Shown: in pieces, positions 53,354 to 61,655 of the stretch
Numbering within the stretch: position 1 is the stretch's first letter
Layout: each line of letters begins with the position of its first letter
DNA from: Sphingomonas sp. 67-36
GTDB taxonomy: Bacteria > Pseudomonadota > Alphaproteobacteria > Sphingomonadales > Sphingomonadaceae
Reading direction: 5' to 3'
NCBI GenBank assembly: GCA_001897375.1
Contig: MKSU01000025.1
Span: forward strand, 1 to 64,000
Length of the DNA stretch: 64,000 bases
The notes under the pieces: model-generated
Database searches by the model: none
Told to the model about the DNA's origin: nothing
Seen by the model: the letters and a program-made list of their open reading frames with translations, nothing else
Position numbers and translations under genes: made by a program

Positions 53354-54763
53354 ATGACCATTAATTATGATGTCATCGTTATCGGCGGCGGAACCGGCGG
53401 CTACCCCGCCGCGATCCGCGCCGCCCAGCTTGGCATGACGGTCGCGTGCGTCGAGCGGCGCGAGACGCTCGGCGGCACGTGCCTCAATGTCGGGTGCATT
53501 CCCTCGAAGGCATTGCTGCATTCGTCCGAACTTCTGGTCGAAGCGCGGGAAGGTTTGGCGCAACATGGCATCATCGCGGGTGCGGTCGATTTTGACCTCT
53601 CCCAGATGTTGGGGCGCAAGGACAAGGTGGTTGCTGACCTGACCAAGGGCGTCGCGTTTCTGTTCCGGAAAAACAGGATCGACTGGATCCGGGGCACGGC
53701 GCGCTTCGAGACCGCCAACCGCCTCCGGATCGATACCCACGATGAGCCCGATCGGGTAATCGAGGCGCGCAAGGCAATCATAATCGCCACCGGGTCGGAG
53801 GTGGCGACGCTTCCCGGCGTCACCATCGACGAGCGGCGGATTGTATCATCGACCGGCGCGCTTGCGCTTCCTGACGTGCCGCGAAGGCTCGCGGTGATCG
53901 GTGGAGGATATATCGGGCTGGAGTTGGGCTCGGTCTGGCAACGGCTCGGCTCCCAGGTCACGGTCGTCGAATATCTTGACCGCATCGTTCCCGGAATGGA
54001 CAGCGAGATCGCTACGCAACTGCACCGACTGCTCGCACAGCAAGGCATGGACTTCCGGCTGCAGACTCGCGTCGTGCGCGCAGATGCCAGCGACGAAGGC
54101 GTGCGCCTTACGACCGAACCCTCATCTGGCGGTGATCCCACATCCCTGGACGCCGACGTGGTGCTGGTCGCCGTGGGCCGCAAACCGTTCACCGCCTCGC
54201 TTGGTCTTGAAACGATCGGTCTCGAACTGGACGAGAAGGGCAGAGTGCCGGTCGGCAGGACTTTCGAGAGTAGGGTGGCGGGCGTTTATGCTGTCGGCGA
54301 CGTAATCGCCGGTCCGATGCTCGCCCACAAATCGACGCTTGATGGCGTCATGTGCGCCGAGGGCTTGGCCGGGCGGGTCGTCGATGTCGATTATGCGCGC
54401 GTGCCGAGCGTCATCTACACTTCGCCCGAGGTGGCGACCATTGGCCGGAACGAAGAAGAATTGACCGCGGCCGGCGTTGCGTACAAGCGTGGCGTGTTTC
54501 CCTTTACAGCCAACAGCCGGGCGCGGTGCAACGGCGATACGCGCGGGATGGTCAAAATACTCGCTGATGCGGGTACGGATGCTATTCTGGGCGTCCATAT
54601 CATCGGCCCGGATGCTGGCACGATGATTTCCGAGGCCGTCCTCGCGATGGATTTTGGAGGATCTTCGGAGGATGTCACACTGGTCGTTCATCCTCACCCA
54701 ACCCTGTCCGAGTCGCTCAAGGAGGCGGCCTTGGTGCTGCAGGGGCAAGGCATGCACATCTGA
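53354..54763 (+). CDS. Dihydrolipoamide dehydrogenase-like flavoprotein
   Basis: 469 residues. FAD motif IGGGTGGYPAA, disulfide GGTCLNVGC (C43/C48), NAD motif GGGYIGLELG, and C-terminal active-site HPHPTLSE, all as in Lpd/E3. LAHKSTLDG replaces the common LAHKAEDEG. There are no E1/E2 genes nearby, so it is an extra copy; such copies can act in metal or redox stress (mercuric-reductase relatives share the fold). GGAG is six bases before ATG 53354. Divergent from the minus-strand operon. Confidence 0.88.
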   Translation: MTINYDVIVIGGGTGGYPAAIRAAQLGMTVACVERRETLGGTCLNVGCIPSKALLHSSELLVEAREGLAQHGIIAGAVDFDLSQMLGRKDKVVADLTKGVAFLFRKNRIDWIRGTARFETANRLRIDTHDEPDRVIEARKAIIIATGSEVATLPGVTIDERRIVSSTGALALPDVPRRLAVIGGGYIGLELGSVWQRLGSQVTVVEYLDRIVPGMDSEIATQLHRLLAQQGMDFRLQTRVVRADASDEGVRLTTEPSSGGDPTSLDADVVLVAVGRKPFTASLGLETIGLELDEKGRVPVGRTFESRVAGVYAVGDVIAGPMLAHKSTLDGVMCAEGLAGRVVDVDYARVPSVIYTSPEVATIGRNEEELTAAGVAYKRGVFPFTANSRARCNGDTRGMVKILADAGTDAILGVHIIGPDAGTMISEAVLAMDFGGSSEDVTLVVHPHPTLSESLKEAALVLQGQGMHI

Positions 54764-54855
54764 TCGAGTTCGACGCTCTAGCACCGCCGGCTCGCGTCGT
54801 GTCTTCCATCAAAACGATGGGTGAATAACTATTGTGACGAAGGGGAGGATTTGTA

Positions 54856-55245
54856 GTGACGGTTGGCCGACGATCGCGCGTTGCACCGATGCTTTTGAGG
54901 ATCGCTGCGGGAGCAGTGGGGCTCGGTGCCTGTTCGCAAGAGCAGCCGCGTCGGCCACCGACCGAGCAGGAAATTCACTCAGCGGACCAGGACGATGGTT
55001 CGCGGGTCAAGGGTCGGCACGCATTCATGTGCCGGGACGGGACCACCTTGCTGGTGGATTTTAAGGATCAGGGCAACATGCTTGAGGTGCGCGAGCGGGA
55101 CAATGGCGGACCGCTGATCCTGACCGCGCCTACTCAAGGGCTGCAATATGTCGCCGAGGGCGCTACGGCGACCTTTGCCGATGGCGAACTGAGGTTGCAG
55201 CAGGCGGGACTGACCGAGCGGATTTGCAAGCGCGCGACACGCTGA
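54856..55245 (+). CDS. MliC-like lipoprotein
   Basis: 129 residues from GTG 54856 (GGAGG seven bases upstream). Lipobox GLGAC, then HAFMCRDGTTLLVDFKDQG and a terminal ERICKR: the Cys pair and beta pattern fit MliC-type c-lysozyme inhibitors. Related to the lipoprotein at 38201. Sits before the TelA/TerD cluster, about 240 bp away. Confidence 0.65.
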   Translation: MTVGRRSRVAPMLLRIAAGAVGLGACSQEQPRRPPTEQEIHSADQDDGSRVKGRHAFMCRDGTTLLVDFKDQGNMLEVRERDNGGPLILTAPTQGLQYVAEGATATFADGELRLQQAGLTERICKRATR

Positions 55246-55488
55246 GTGTTTGTCGAGCGGACCGGGCGTCGGGCGCAGGTGGCGACGGACGCCGCTGACT
55301 CCGGGTGACGGCCGCGCACCACGTGGGCTTCGGCCAGCCTGGACGTTGGACAAGCAAGCGCCGGGCTGACGAAGCCGACGCTTTGCTGCCTCGGCTTGCT
55401 GGACGGCAATCATTCGCATCGACAGCGGCCAGAGCGCGTTTGCGGGAGGGGTCTCTTGTCGCTACGCTCGGCATCGGAAGGACTATCT

Positions 55489-56661
55489 ATGAAGCCGACG
55501 ATAATCGGTTCGACGCCCCCGCTTGACACCGCTGTAGCGCGTGCCGCCACTTCGGTGCTGCCGATCGATACCGGTGCTATCGTTCTGACGCCTGCGCAGA
55601 CGGCGACGGCAGTGGAAGGCCTTGCGAACCTCGACTTTGCGACCATGCGCTCGAGCGAGATCGTGAAGATTGGTCTGGATGCCGAGCAGGCGCTGCAGCG
55701 GACGCTGGACGGGTTTCTTGCCCGTCTGGACCGGAATACAGCCGCACAGGTCTTCGCCTTGTTCGGTCGCTTGGAAAAGGGGGTCGAGGACGCCAACCTG
55801 CCAGAAATTCTGGAGAAGGTTCAGAACGGGGAAAAGCCCGGCATCATTGGCTCATTGCTCGCGAGGCTTCGAGGGAAACGACCAGAGCAGCTCGCAGAGG
55901 AGCTTCTGGCGGCGATCGGCGCGCTCATTACCGGACGTACGAAGACACTCGCGGATCAGATGACCAAGCTCGAGGGCGAGCTTTCGACCGAGATGCAGAA
56001 GCTGTTTGGCGAGTTGCAGGCGCTCGATGGCCTGAAAAACAGCTACAGGGTGCATTTTGACGAGTTCACGATCGCGGCGGGTTTGGCTCGCGCGCTACTC
56101 GATAAGGCGCGCAAGAAGGTGGAGGAGGAAGAGGCTGCGCTCAACCCATCCGATCCGGTCGCGCAGAGCAGGATGCTGGAGCTGAAGAACAAATTCGGTC
56201 TTCTCGAAAGCAGAGCCTTGGCGCTCGAGGGAACCTACACGCGCTTGCCCGCAGACCAAATGGTCATCCAGCAGATCGAACAAGCGGGCATCGCCACGCT
56301 CCAGGAAACCGCGACGACGGTTGCATCGCGGTTCGCGTCAATCAAGATGACGTTGCTGTCGATCCACGGTGCCTTCGCGGTGAAGAGCGTGCAGCAGATG
56401 GCGGGGCGGCAGGCGAAACTGGACCGACAACTGACCGAACTGCGTGGGCGGGCCTTGAAGGATGTCGCGGTAACGGCAGCGCTCGCGCCTGGCGAAAACC
56501 GTGTCGCGCAAGCTCAACAGATCGAACGGATCATAGCCTCCACCAAGGAGATCCACGAGCTGGTTGCGGCGGCCAAACGAACGACCAGCGAGAATTTCGA
56601 GCTGGCCCGACAAAAGTTTCTCACCGCCCGGCAGGACCTCGTCGCGCTTTCGTCCACCTGA
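55489..56661 (+). CDS. telA: TelA-family toxic-anion resistance protein
   Basis: 390 residues. Helical throughout: coiled-coil stretches and the TelA/KlaA core (LDGFLARLDRNTAAQVF, then LADQMTKLEGELSTEMQKL and TYTRLPADQMVIQQIEQAGI). The family is linked to tellurite resistance and to TerD/VWA stress clusters. Starts MKPTIIGS; the same PTIIGS appears near the start of the protein at 57347. AAGGA is eight bases before ATG 55489. First gene of a four-gene operon. Confidence 0.88.
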   Translation: MKPTIIGSTPPLDTAVARAATSVLPIDTGAIVLTPAQTATAVEGLANLDFATMRSSEIVKIGLDAEQALQRTLDGFLARLDRNTAAQVFALFGRLEKGVEDANLPEILEKVQNGEKPGIIGSLLARLRGKRPEQLAEELLAAIGALITGRTKTLADQMTKLEGELSTEMQKLFGELQALDGLKNSYRVHFDEFTIAAGLARALLDKARKKVEEEEAALNPSDPVAQSRMLELKNKFGLLESRALALEGTYTRLPADQMVIQQIEQAGIATLQETATTVASRFASIKMTLLSIHGAFAVKSVQQMAGRQAKLDRQLTELRGRALKDVAVTAALAPGENRVAQAQQIERIIASTKEIHELVAAAKRTTSENFELARQKFLTARQDLVALSST

Positions 56662-56685
56662 TCTTCATCGAAAGACCTTCCTGCT

Positions 56686-57339
56686 ATGCTGACTTTGACG
56701 CTCGAGAAGCCGGGCACGCAGGCGCCCCGATTGCAGCTTTCGCTCAACAAGGGTGCGATCTTCACCGTCCACGTGGCGTGGCAGTGCGACGCCGACCATG
56801 CGGACGACGTCGATATCCACGCGCTGGAAGCGCGCAATGCGGGCGATGGGGCCAAGGTGAAGGAACTGGCTAGCGTCTTGTCGACGTACAATACAAAGCG
56901 GATGAACCCGCAGGGCGGTGCACTTTCGACCAACACGGACGGGTCGTTTCAGACCCCAAGCGGTGGATTGGTCCACAGCGGCGATATGCGGGTGCAGAAC
57001 AACTCGGAGTCCATCGTCATTGACGGGACCAAGCTGCCCCAGGGCGTCAACGAGATCCCGATCTTCGTCACGGTCCACGAAGCTGAGCACGGCGGAGGCC
57101 ATGACACTGGCCAGGAGTCAGAGGACGAGCCGGCGTTTGGAGACATCGACGTCTGCACCATCACGCTGTCGGATCAGGCTGGCCGCGAGCTGGGCGCCTA
57201 CCAACTCTCGTCGGAGTTCAAGGAGTTCAATGTCGTGCAGCTTGGCAGCGTCTTGCTGAGCGACAAGGGCTGGGAATATTCCGCGGTCGGCCGCGGCTTC
57301 AACGGCACTTTCAACGACGTTCTCGCATTCTTTTCGTGA
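56686..57339 (+). CDS. TerD-family stress protein
   Basis: 217 residues. TerD fold: MLTLTLEK start, FTVHVAWQCDADHADDVDIH (calcium-site-like acidic run), NEIPIFVTVHEAE, and GAYQLSSEFKEFNVVQLG. TerD domains bind calcium and belong to the tellurite/chemical-stress (Ter) system, thought to be membrane-linked. One polypeptide with one TerD domain. Follows telA by 24 bp. Confidence 0.88.
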   Translation: MLTLTLEKPGTQAPRLQLSLNKGAIFTVHVAWQCDADHADDVDIHALEARNAGDGAKVKELASVLSTYNTKRMNPQGGALSTNTDGSFQTPSGGLVHSGDMRVQNNSESIVIDGTKLPQGVNEIPIFVTVHEAEHGGGHDTGQESEDEPAFGDIDVCTITLSDQAGRELGAYQLSSEFKEFNVVQLGSVLLSDKGWEYSAVGRGFNGTFNDVLAFFS

Positions 57340-57346
57340 GGGGCCG

Positions 57347-58405
57347 GTGGCAACCGAAGACGATGACGATCCGGTGAAATTGCGTCCTACGATCATCGGG
57401 TCAGTCGACAAAAAGCCAACCAGGCCGGCGAGCGGTTCGCGCACGTCGTGTCCCGCGAACGCCGCCCAGCCGACCCTGATGAGCATGCCCCCGCGACGGG
57501 CCGCGGCGGCAGCCGACCGTAACACGGTGATTTTGCCGATCGGAGGTGCCCCGGACACTGTAACGGCACCCACCGCCATTCCAGGCGTAGAGCGCAAAAG
57601 GATCGACGTACGCCCGGAAGACATCGCACGATCTGTGCCTGGCGCGTCTTCCGCGGCTCAAGCTGCAGCTGCGCGCTTGGTAAGGAATTTTGCGATCGAC
57701 GGCGCTCGCGACCGCGACATCGTGCTGTGGGGACATGACCTCCAGCAAAGCTACGGCAGCCTCGTGTCACAAACGCTGGAACTCGGACAGGCGGAGATCC
57801 TGACCAAGGTTGCCGCGTATCTCGACCGCATGACCAGCATCCTCGCATCGATTGATCTTGAGGGAATCGGCCGCATCGCCCCCACGCAGAGCATCCTGGG
57901 TCAATTCCTCGGTCGATCAAATGCTCGGATCGACTCTGGCGAGGAATTCGAGGCGGCGCGGCGTGAGGTCGACCAACTTGTGGAGTTGATGGCCGGGTCG
58001 CTGGAACGGCTGCTGGTGCTGAAAGAGTCGCTTGAGCGCCAATCGCGCCGGATCGACGATCTGGGCGATGCAGTCGAGGCCGCCGCCTATGCTGCGGCTT
58101 TCCTGTCGACGCAGTTGCGTGCCGAGAAGCCGAGTTTTGCCGATCGTTTCGACGAGCGGAGCATGGGGTTGACGCAAACTCTCGCGCAGCTCCGCGAGAG
58201 CAAAGCGCTCCGCGAGGTCCACATCGAGCGCCCGCTCGGTTTGATCGCTGCCATCCAGGATGTCGCCCTCGTCGCCGTGCCCGGGCTGATCCTCAGCGTG
58301 GCCGCGCTGGCCGCGACAACAAGCGCGACCCATGTGGCGACCCCGACCGAAGTCGGCGAGTTGAAGTATCGGCTCGCCGGCATCTTACAGCATCTCAAGA
58401 TCTGA
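57347..58405 (+). CDS. Unknown coiled-coil protein of the Ter cluster
   Basis: 352 residues from GTG 57347. Disordered N-terminus (about 1-95) containing LRPTIIGSVDKKP, then helices (about 96-300) and a hydrophobic C-terminal segment (ALVAVPGLILSVAALAATT). No family I can name. The PTIIGS motif matches the TelA N-terminus, hinting at a shared binding partner. Between terD and the VWA gene, 7 and 11 bp gaps. Confidence 0.72.
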   Translation: MATEDDDDPVKLRPTIIGSVDKKPTRPASGSRTSCPANAAQPTLMSMPPRRAAAAADRNTVILPIGGAPDTVTAPTAIPGVERKRIDVRPEDIARSVPGASSAAQAAAARLVRNFAIDGARDRDIVLWGHDLQQSYGSLVSQTLELGQAEILTKVAAYLDRMTSILASIDLEGIGRIAPTQSILGQFLGRSNARIDSGEEFEAARREVDQLVELMAGSLERLLVLKESLERQSRRIDDLGDAVEAAAYAAAFLSTQLRAEKPSFADRFDERSMGLTQTLAQLRESKALREVHIERPLGLIAAIQDVALVAVPGLILSVAALAATTSATHVATPTEVGELKYRLAGILQHLKI

Positions 58406-58416
58406 GGACAATTGGC

Positions 58417-59166
58417 ATGGCCCTGCAACTCAACCTGGAAAAGTCGGCGCAGTCGCTGCGCTTGTCGCTCGACAAAGCCGGCATCCCGCCGAACATCAAA
58501 GCCGAGCTGATCTTCGACATGGACGTGTCTGGTTCGTTCGAACACGAGCATGAAGAGGGCACGACGAGCCGTCTCATCGCCCGTCTCGTGCCCTACGGCA
58601 TGGTGCTCGATCCGGACGGGCAGATGGACGTATTCACTTTCAGCGATGGCAAGGCGCACGTCCATCACGTGGGCGTCGTCACGCCGGAGGATTGCGATGA
58701 TTATATAGTCCGACGCGTCATCGAACGCGTGCCAGGCTGGAATGGCGGTACGACATACAGTCACGTATTGGAACGCAACCTTCAGCACTTCGGCTGGCTT
58801 CCCAGCGAACCAGCCGCGGGCGGCTTTCTAAGTCGTTTTTTCGGGCGCCCCCAAGAACCAGAGTACAGGGCGCAAAAGCGGTCGATTGTAATCTTCGTGA
58901 CAGACGGCGAGAACGACCGCTCCGATTACGCTCGCACGATTAGCGTGCTGGAAGAATCAGAAGCCCGCGGCGACCAGGTGTATTTCCTGTTCATGGGCGC
59001 TTGCGAGCATGATGTCGATTTCGGGTTGCTGCGGCATATCGCTGAACGATTTCGGAACACAGGTGTCGTGATCGTGCGCGACCTGGACGGGTTCGTCGAA
59101 TTGTCTGACGACGAACTCAACGCGCAGCTATTAGGCCCGGAGTTGCTTGCCTGGCTCAGATCGTAA
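58417..59166 (+). CDS. VWA-domain protein, TerF-like
   Basis: 249 residues. N-terminal LQLNLEKSAQSLRLSLDKAG resembles the TerD start; a von Willebrand A domain follows with the MIDAS DVSGS (36-40), the Thr in GGTTYS and the Asp in FVTDGEND. Such VWA partners of TerD are called TerF/TerY-like and bind metal and protein ligands. Last gene of the cluster. Confidence 0.85.
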   Translation: MALQLNLEKSAQSLRLSLDKAGIPPNIKAELIFDMDVSGSFEHEHEEGTTSRLIARLVPYGMVLDPDGQMDVFTFSDGKAHVHHVGVVTPEDCDDYIVRRVIERVPGWNGGTTYSHVLERNLQHFGWLPSEPAAGGFLSRFFGRPQEPEYRAQKRSIVIFVTDGENDRSDYARTISVLEESEARGDQVYFLFMGACEHDVDFGLLRHIAERFRNTGVVIVRDLDGFVELSDDELNAQLLGPELLAWLRS

Positions 59167-59286
59167 CGCCGGTTTTGATGTCAGGGTGCGGTGATCTGCC
59201 CGATGCTGCAAGAATGCGACGTTCAGTGTGTGGGTAGTCGTACTCGGGAGAAGCGGAATTCCGCCCCTCCCGACACGGTTGCAGCT

Positions 59287-59553
59287 TCAGATTGATCCGG
59301 AGCCACCGGTATCGCGGTGACCATGCTCATCGACATCGCCTGGCGTGTGGCCCGGATGATCGTGGTGTTGTCCGAGTACGTCTTTGTCGCGGTGACCGTG
59401 CTCGTCGAGATCGCCGGGCTTGTGCCCAGGATGATCGTGGTGCTCGCCGGGAACCTCTCGGTTTCCGCTGGCGTCGCGGTGGCCATGGTCGTCAAGATCG
59501 CCCGGGGTGTGTCCCGGATGGTCGTGATGCGAGCCGGGCTTCTCTTCAGGCAT
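59287..59553 (-). CDS. His-rich tandem repeat protein
   Basis: 88 residues. Three imperfect repeats of about 25-29 residues, each HHDHPGH(T/K)PGD(L/V)D(D/E)HGHRD followed by a variable linker. No signal peptide. The His/Asp density implies metal storage or chelation (Zn, Ni, Cu, Co). The ATG at 59553 has GGAG eight bases upstream (AGGAG). Opposite strand frame is a shadow. It is not a member of any family I know. Confidence 0.72.
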   Translation of the reverse strand: MPEEKPGSHHDHPGHTPGDLDDHGHRDASGNREVPGEHHDHPGHKPGDLDEHGHRDKDVLGQHHDHPGHTPGDVDEHGHRDTGGSGSI

Positions 59554-59658
59554 GTTCGCTCTCCTATGTTTGTCGCGATACAGCATGAAACGCGTCGGCC
59601 GCTGGTTCGGGTCCGCAGCAATCCGCCGTGTCTCACATAGCGTTAAGCCTTGCGGGAC

Positions 59659-59910
59659 TTACAGATATCGGTCTGGCGCCTGATCGAAGCGGGACCGGCA
59701 TTCCGACGAACAGAAGTGAAGCCGCTTGCCTTTGTAGTCACTGTATTCCCTCGTCATGTGCGGATCGATGGACTTTCCGCAGACCGGGTCCACCACGTCG
59801 TGCGATCCAATAGTCGCTCCACCGCCGTGATGATGGTGGCCGTGATAGCCGTAATGCCCACCCGACCCGGCGACCGGCCCATTCGCGTCATCGTTCTCTT
59901 TACCTGCCAT
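59659..59910 (-). CDS. YHS-domain protein
   Basis: 83 residues. A short Gly/His-rich N-terminal part (YGYHGHHHHGGG) then a YHS domain: VDPVCGKSIDP (C44) and LHFCSSECRSRF (C67, C71). YHS domains bind metal and occur with metal ATPases and oxidoreductases. ATG 59910 is preceded by GAGAAG. Another start at 59964 is possible. Confidence 0.78.
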   Translation of the reverse strand: MAGKENDDANGPVAGSGGHYGYHGHHHHGGGATIGSHDVVDPVCGKSIDPHMTREYSDYKGKRLHFCSSECRSRFDQAPDRYL

Positions 59911-60035
59911 CGCGGGACTTCTCTCGTAGCCGTGAGCATCTTGCGTAACTTGGAGCCGGCCCAATCGTTCCGATCCCGCGTCGGTCGAAGCTCGGCCGCC
60001 ACTTGCGTCCAGACCGTCTCAGCATCATCAGCCAA
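59754..60035 (-). other. Low-confidence overlapping frame, TTG start
   Basis: A TTG at 60035 with GGGAGGGG seven bases upstream opens a frame ADDAETVWTQVAAELRPTRD, then NDWAGSKLRKMLTATREVPR. The first 45 residues look protein-like, but the rest overlaps the YHS gene in another frame. It may be a small gene, or the old N-terminus of the YHS gene joined by a lost frameshift. Confidence 0.25.
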
Positions 60036-60199
60036 CGTCCCCTCCCAGAGAGGTCGACCCGACGATCGAACCGGACGCAGACGGCCCGAACGGGCAGCGC
60101 CTTACTCGATCTCGATGCCTGACGCGGTTAGCATGCTCGACAGGCTCACTCGACCCGTCTCCCGCGCGCGCAAGGCAGTCTAAATCGTTATTTTGCCGA

Positions 60200-60397
60200 T
60201 CATGTCTTGATCGCGCGATCAATGAGCCAGCCGATCAACGTCACCACGAGAAAAGCCGTCCACGACCAGTACAGATTCACGTCAAGCGCGGTAACAGGGG
60301 TTATCAGCAAGCCGTCCCCGAACATTCCCTGTGAACTGTGCATCAGGTACCCGACAGCAAGACCCGCCATGACACCCACGACAAGCGATTTTATCAT
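60200..60397 (-). CDS. Small two-helix membrane protein
   Basis: 65 residues, two hydrophobic segments (SLVVGVMAGLAVGYLM and WTAFLVVTLIGWLIDRA). GGAG is eight bases before ATG 60397. No family recognised. Lies between the YHS gene and a secreted protein. Confidence 0.62.
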   Translation of the reverse strand: MIKSLVVGVMAGLAVGYLMHSSQGMFGDGLLITPVTALDVNLYWSWTAFLVVTLIGWLIDRAIKT

Positions 60398-60573
60398 CGC
60401 GTTCTCCCAGAATTGTATGAGTGGAATCGCCGCCGATCCGACATCTGCTGGCCCGCCATACAAACGAGCTGCTCTAGCCGTTGGCAGCCTTTAACCCGCG
60501 ATCGCTCTCCAAGCTGTCTGCGAGTACCATCGCAGCGCGCGACATTGCGCGCGGGCCGGGATTGCGTAGCGGC

Positions 60574-60912
60574 TTATCCGACCAAAGGAGGCTTGTGAGG
60601 GGGCGGCATCGACCGTGAAGGTAATGCGGGCCCGACAGTAGGTGAGGGGGGAATAGCGCGTACCGGTAACGTGTTGGCTATTACGGTCCGTGGCGTCGAC
60701 AAGCCAGGTTGGCAGTGGTGATGAAACCCGCGGTGCTGGGAAATGGGTCGATCGCGACTTAGTCCGTCGTCGCATTCAGAGCCGACGGAAGTGGCATTCG
60801 CAACATGTGTATAGGCCGCCGGGCTACTTAGCACATGCGCAATGCCTGGCGCGGCGAACACGCCGGCCAGAGCCGTTGCCAAGAGCGCGACACAGTAGAG
60901 CAGCGGCCGCAT
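60574..60912 (-). CDS. Secreted hypothetical protein with HHHC motif
   Basis: 112 residues. Signal peptide (about 1-26, AGVFAAPGIA), then low-complexity sequence with GFHHHCQPG and a Pro-rich end. Resembles in layout the His/Cys proteins at 30039 and 52749, but the sequence link is weak. GTG 60921 is an alternative start. Coding status uncertain. Confidence 0.4.
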   Translation of the reverse strand: MRPLLYCVALLATALAGVFAAPGIAHVLSSPAAYTHVANATSVGSECDDGLSRDRPISQHRGFHHHCQPGLSTPRTVIANTLPVRAIPPSPTVGPALPSRSMPPPHKPPLVG

Positions 60913-61280
60913 AAACCACACTTACCCGCACTTGTGCGAAGAGCAATGCACGCTGCAAGCGACAACCTCTCCATCTTCAGCGGGGCGCTCCGATCTATTG
61001 GCTGCGAAAAATACGCCCTAAGAGGGAAACCGCTAACGGTTGCTGCGACAATTATCGCCCCCGTGCAGGTCAAGGCGCTGGCGCGCGCCCGTACCGATGA
61101 GCTCGACCGGAGCGTGCGAGCACTGATGGCAGCGCCCTCGACCTAGCCGACCGGTGCCGCGGCGATGGTTAGCCGGACTGCCTGATCATAAGGTATCCGG
61201 CGCTTGCAGACCAAGACTTGGCGGGGGGCAAGGCGGGAAAGCGCTATTACTGAAGAGCAATCGCATCGCCACCGATGTTG
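60913..61280. other. Intergenic relic DNA
   Basis: About 370 bp, no gene recognised. Next to an IS21-like end, so probably remains of a mobile element. Confidence 0.45.
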
Positions 61281-61324
61281 CCGCCAGTTAGAAAAGACAC
61301 ATTCTCCGCCAGATAGAAATGACA
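61281..61324 (-). mobile_element. Remnant end of an IS21-like insertion sequence
   Basis: Two direct copies of a 19-bp unit (61281-61299 and 61306-61324, 2 mismatches, period 25 bp), reading TGTC(A/T)TTTCTA on the minus strand followed by (T/A)CTGGCGG. Repeated termini beginning TG(T)CA are typical of IS21-family ends. No istA/istB follow, so only the end remains. Confidence 0.45.
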
Positions 61325-61655
61325 CCGCCTAGTGGCAGCGGGGGCAGCGTGGAGCCCCCCAAGCAGCGCAGCGCTGCCTCCGCTGAGGCGGTGACGTAGC
61401 GGTTCTTGACCCCGGACCCGCTGCGCCAGCAGCGGGCTCGGTCAGACCGGCTGTCAGGCGCTCAACCTTTCCCCAAAACCCCATGTTCGATGAGCAATTT
61501 CGGGAAAGGGCAATTGGGAACAGATTTCGGCAAAATGGCCTCCTGACAGATCGCCCGCGCGCTGATCGGGCCGCCGTCTGCCAACTGACCATCCCAATCG
61601 GGAAAGAGGTTCCGATAATTCCCTGCCCAAGAACGCGCTTGCTCAGTGAACCAGC
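61325..61655. other. Relic stretch after the IS end
   Basis: About 330 bp. A minus-strand frame at 61462-61710 has a protein-like end (AILPKSVPNCPFPKLLIEHG) but no own start and overlaps the metallo-hydrolase gene; likely the 3' end of a lost gene. Confidence 0.4.

Noticed and set aside
59317-59640. Hydrophobic plus-strand frame opposite the His-repeat gene
   Set aside because: Complement of the repeat; the minus-strand frame has the good ribosome-binding site and protein-level repeat.
60644-60670. TGAGGG with GGTAA at the right spacing
   Set aside because: Second box is GGTAA instead of CGTAW and no convincing gene follows on the plus strand.
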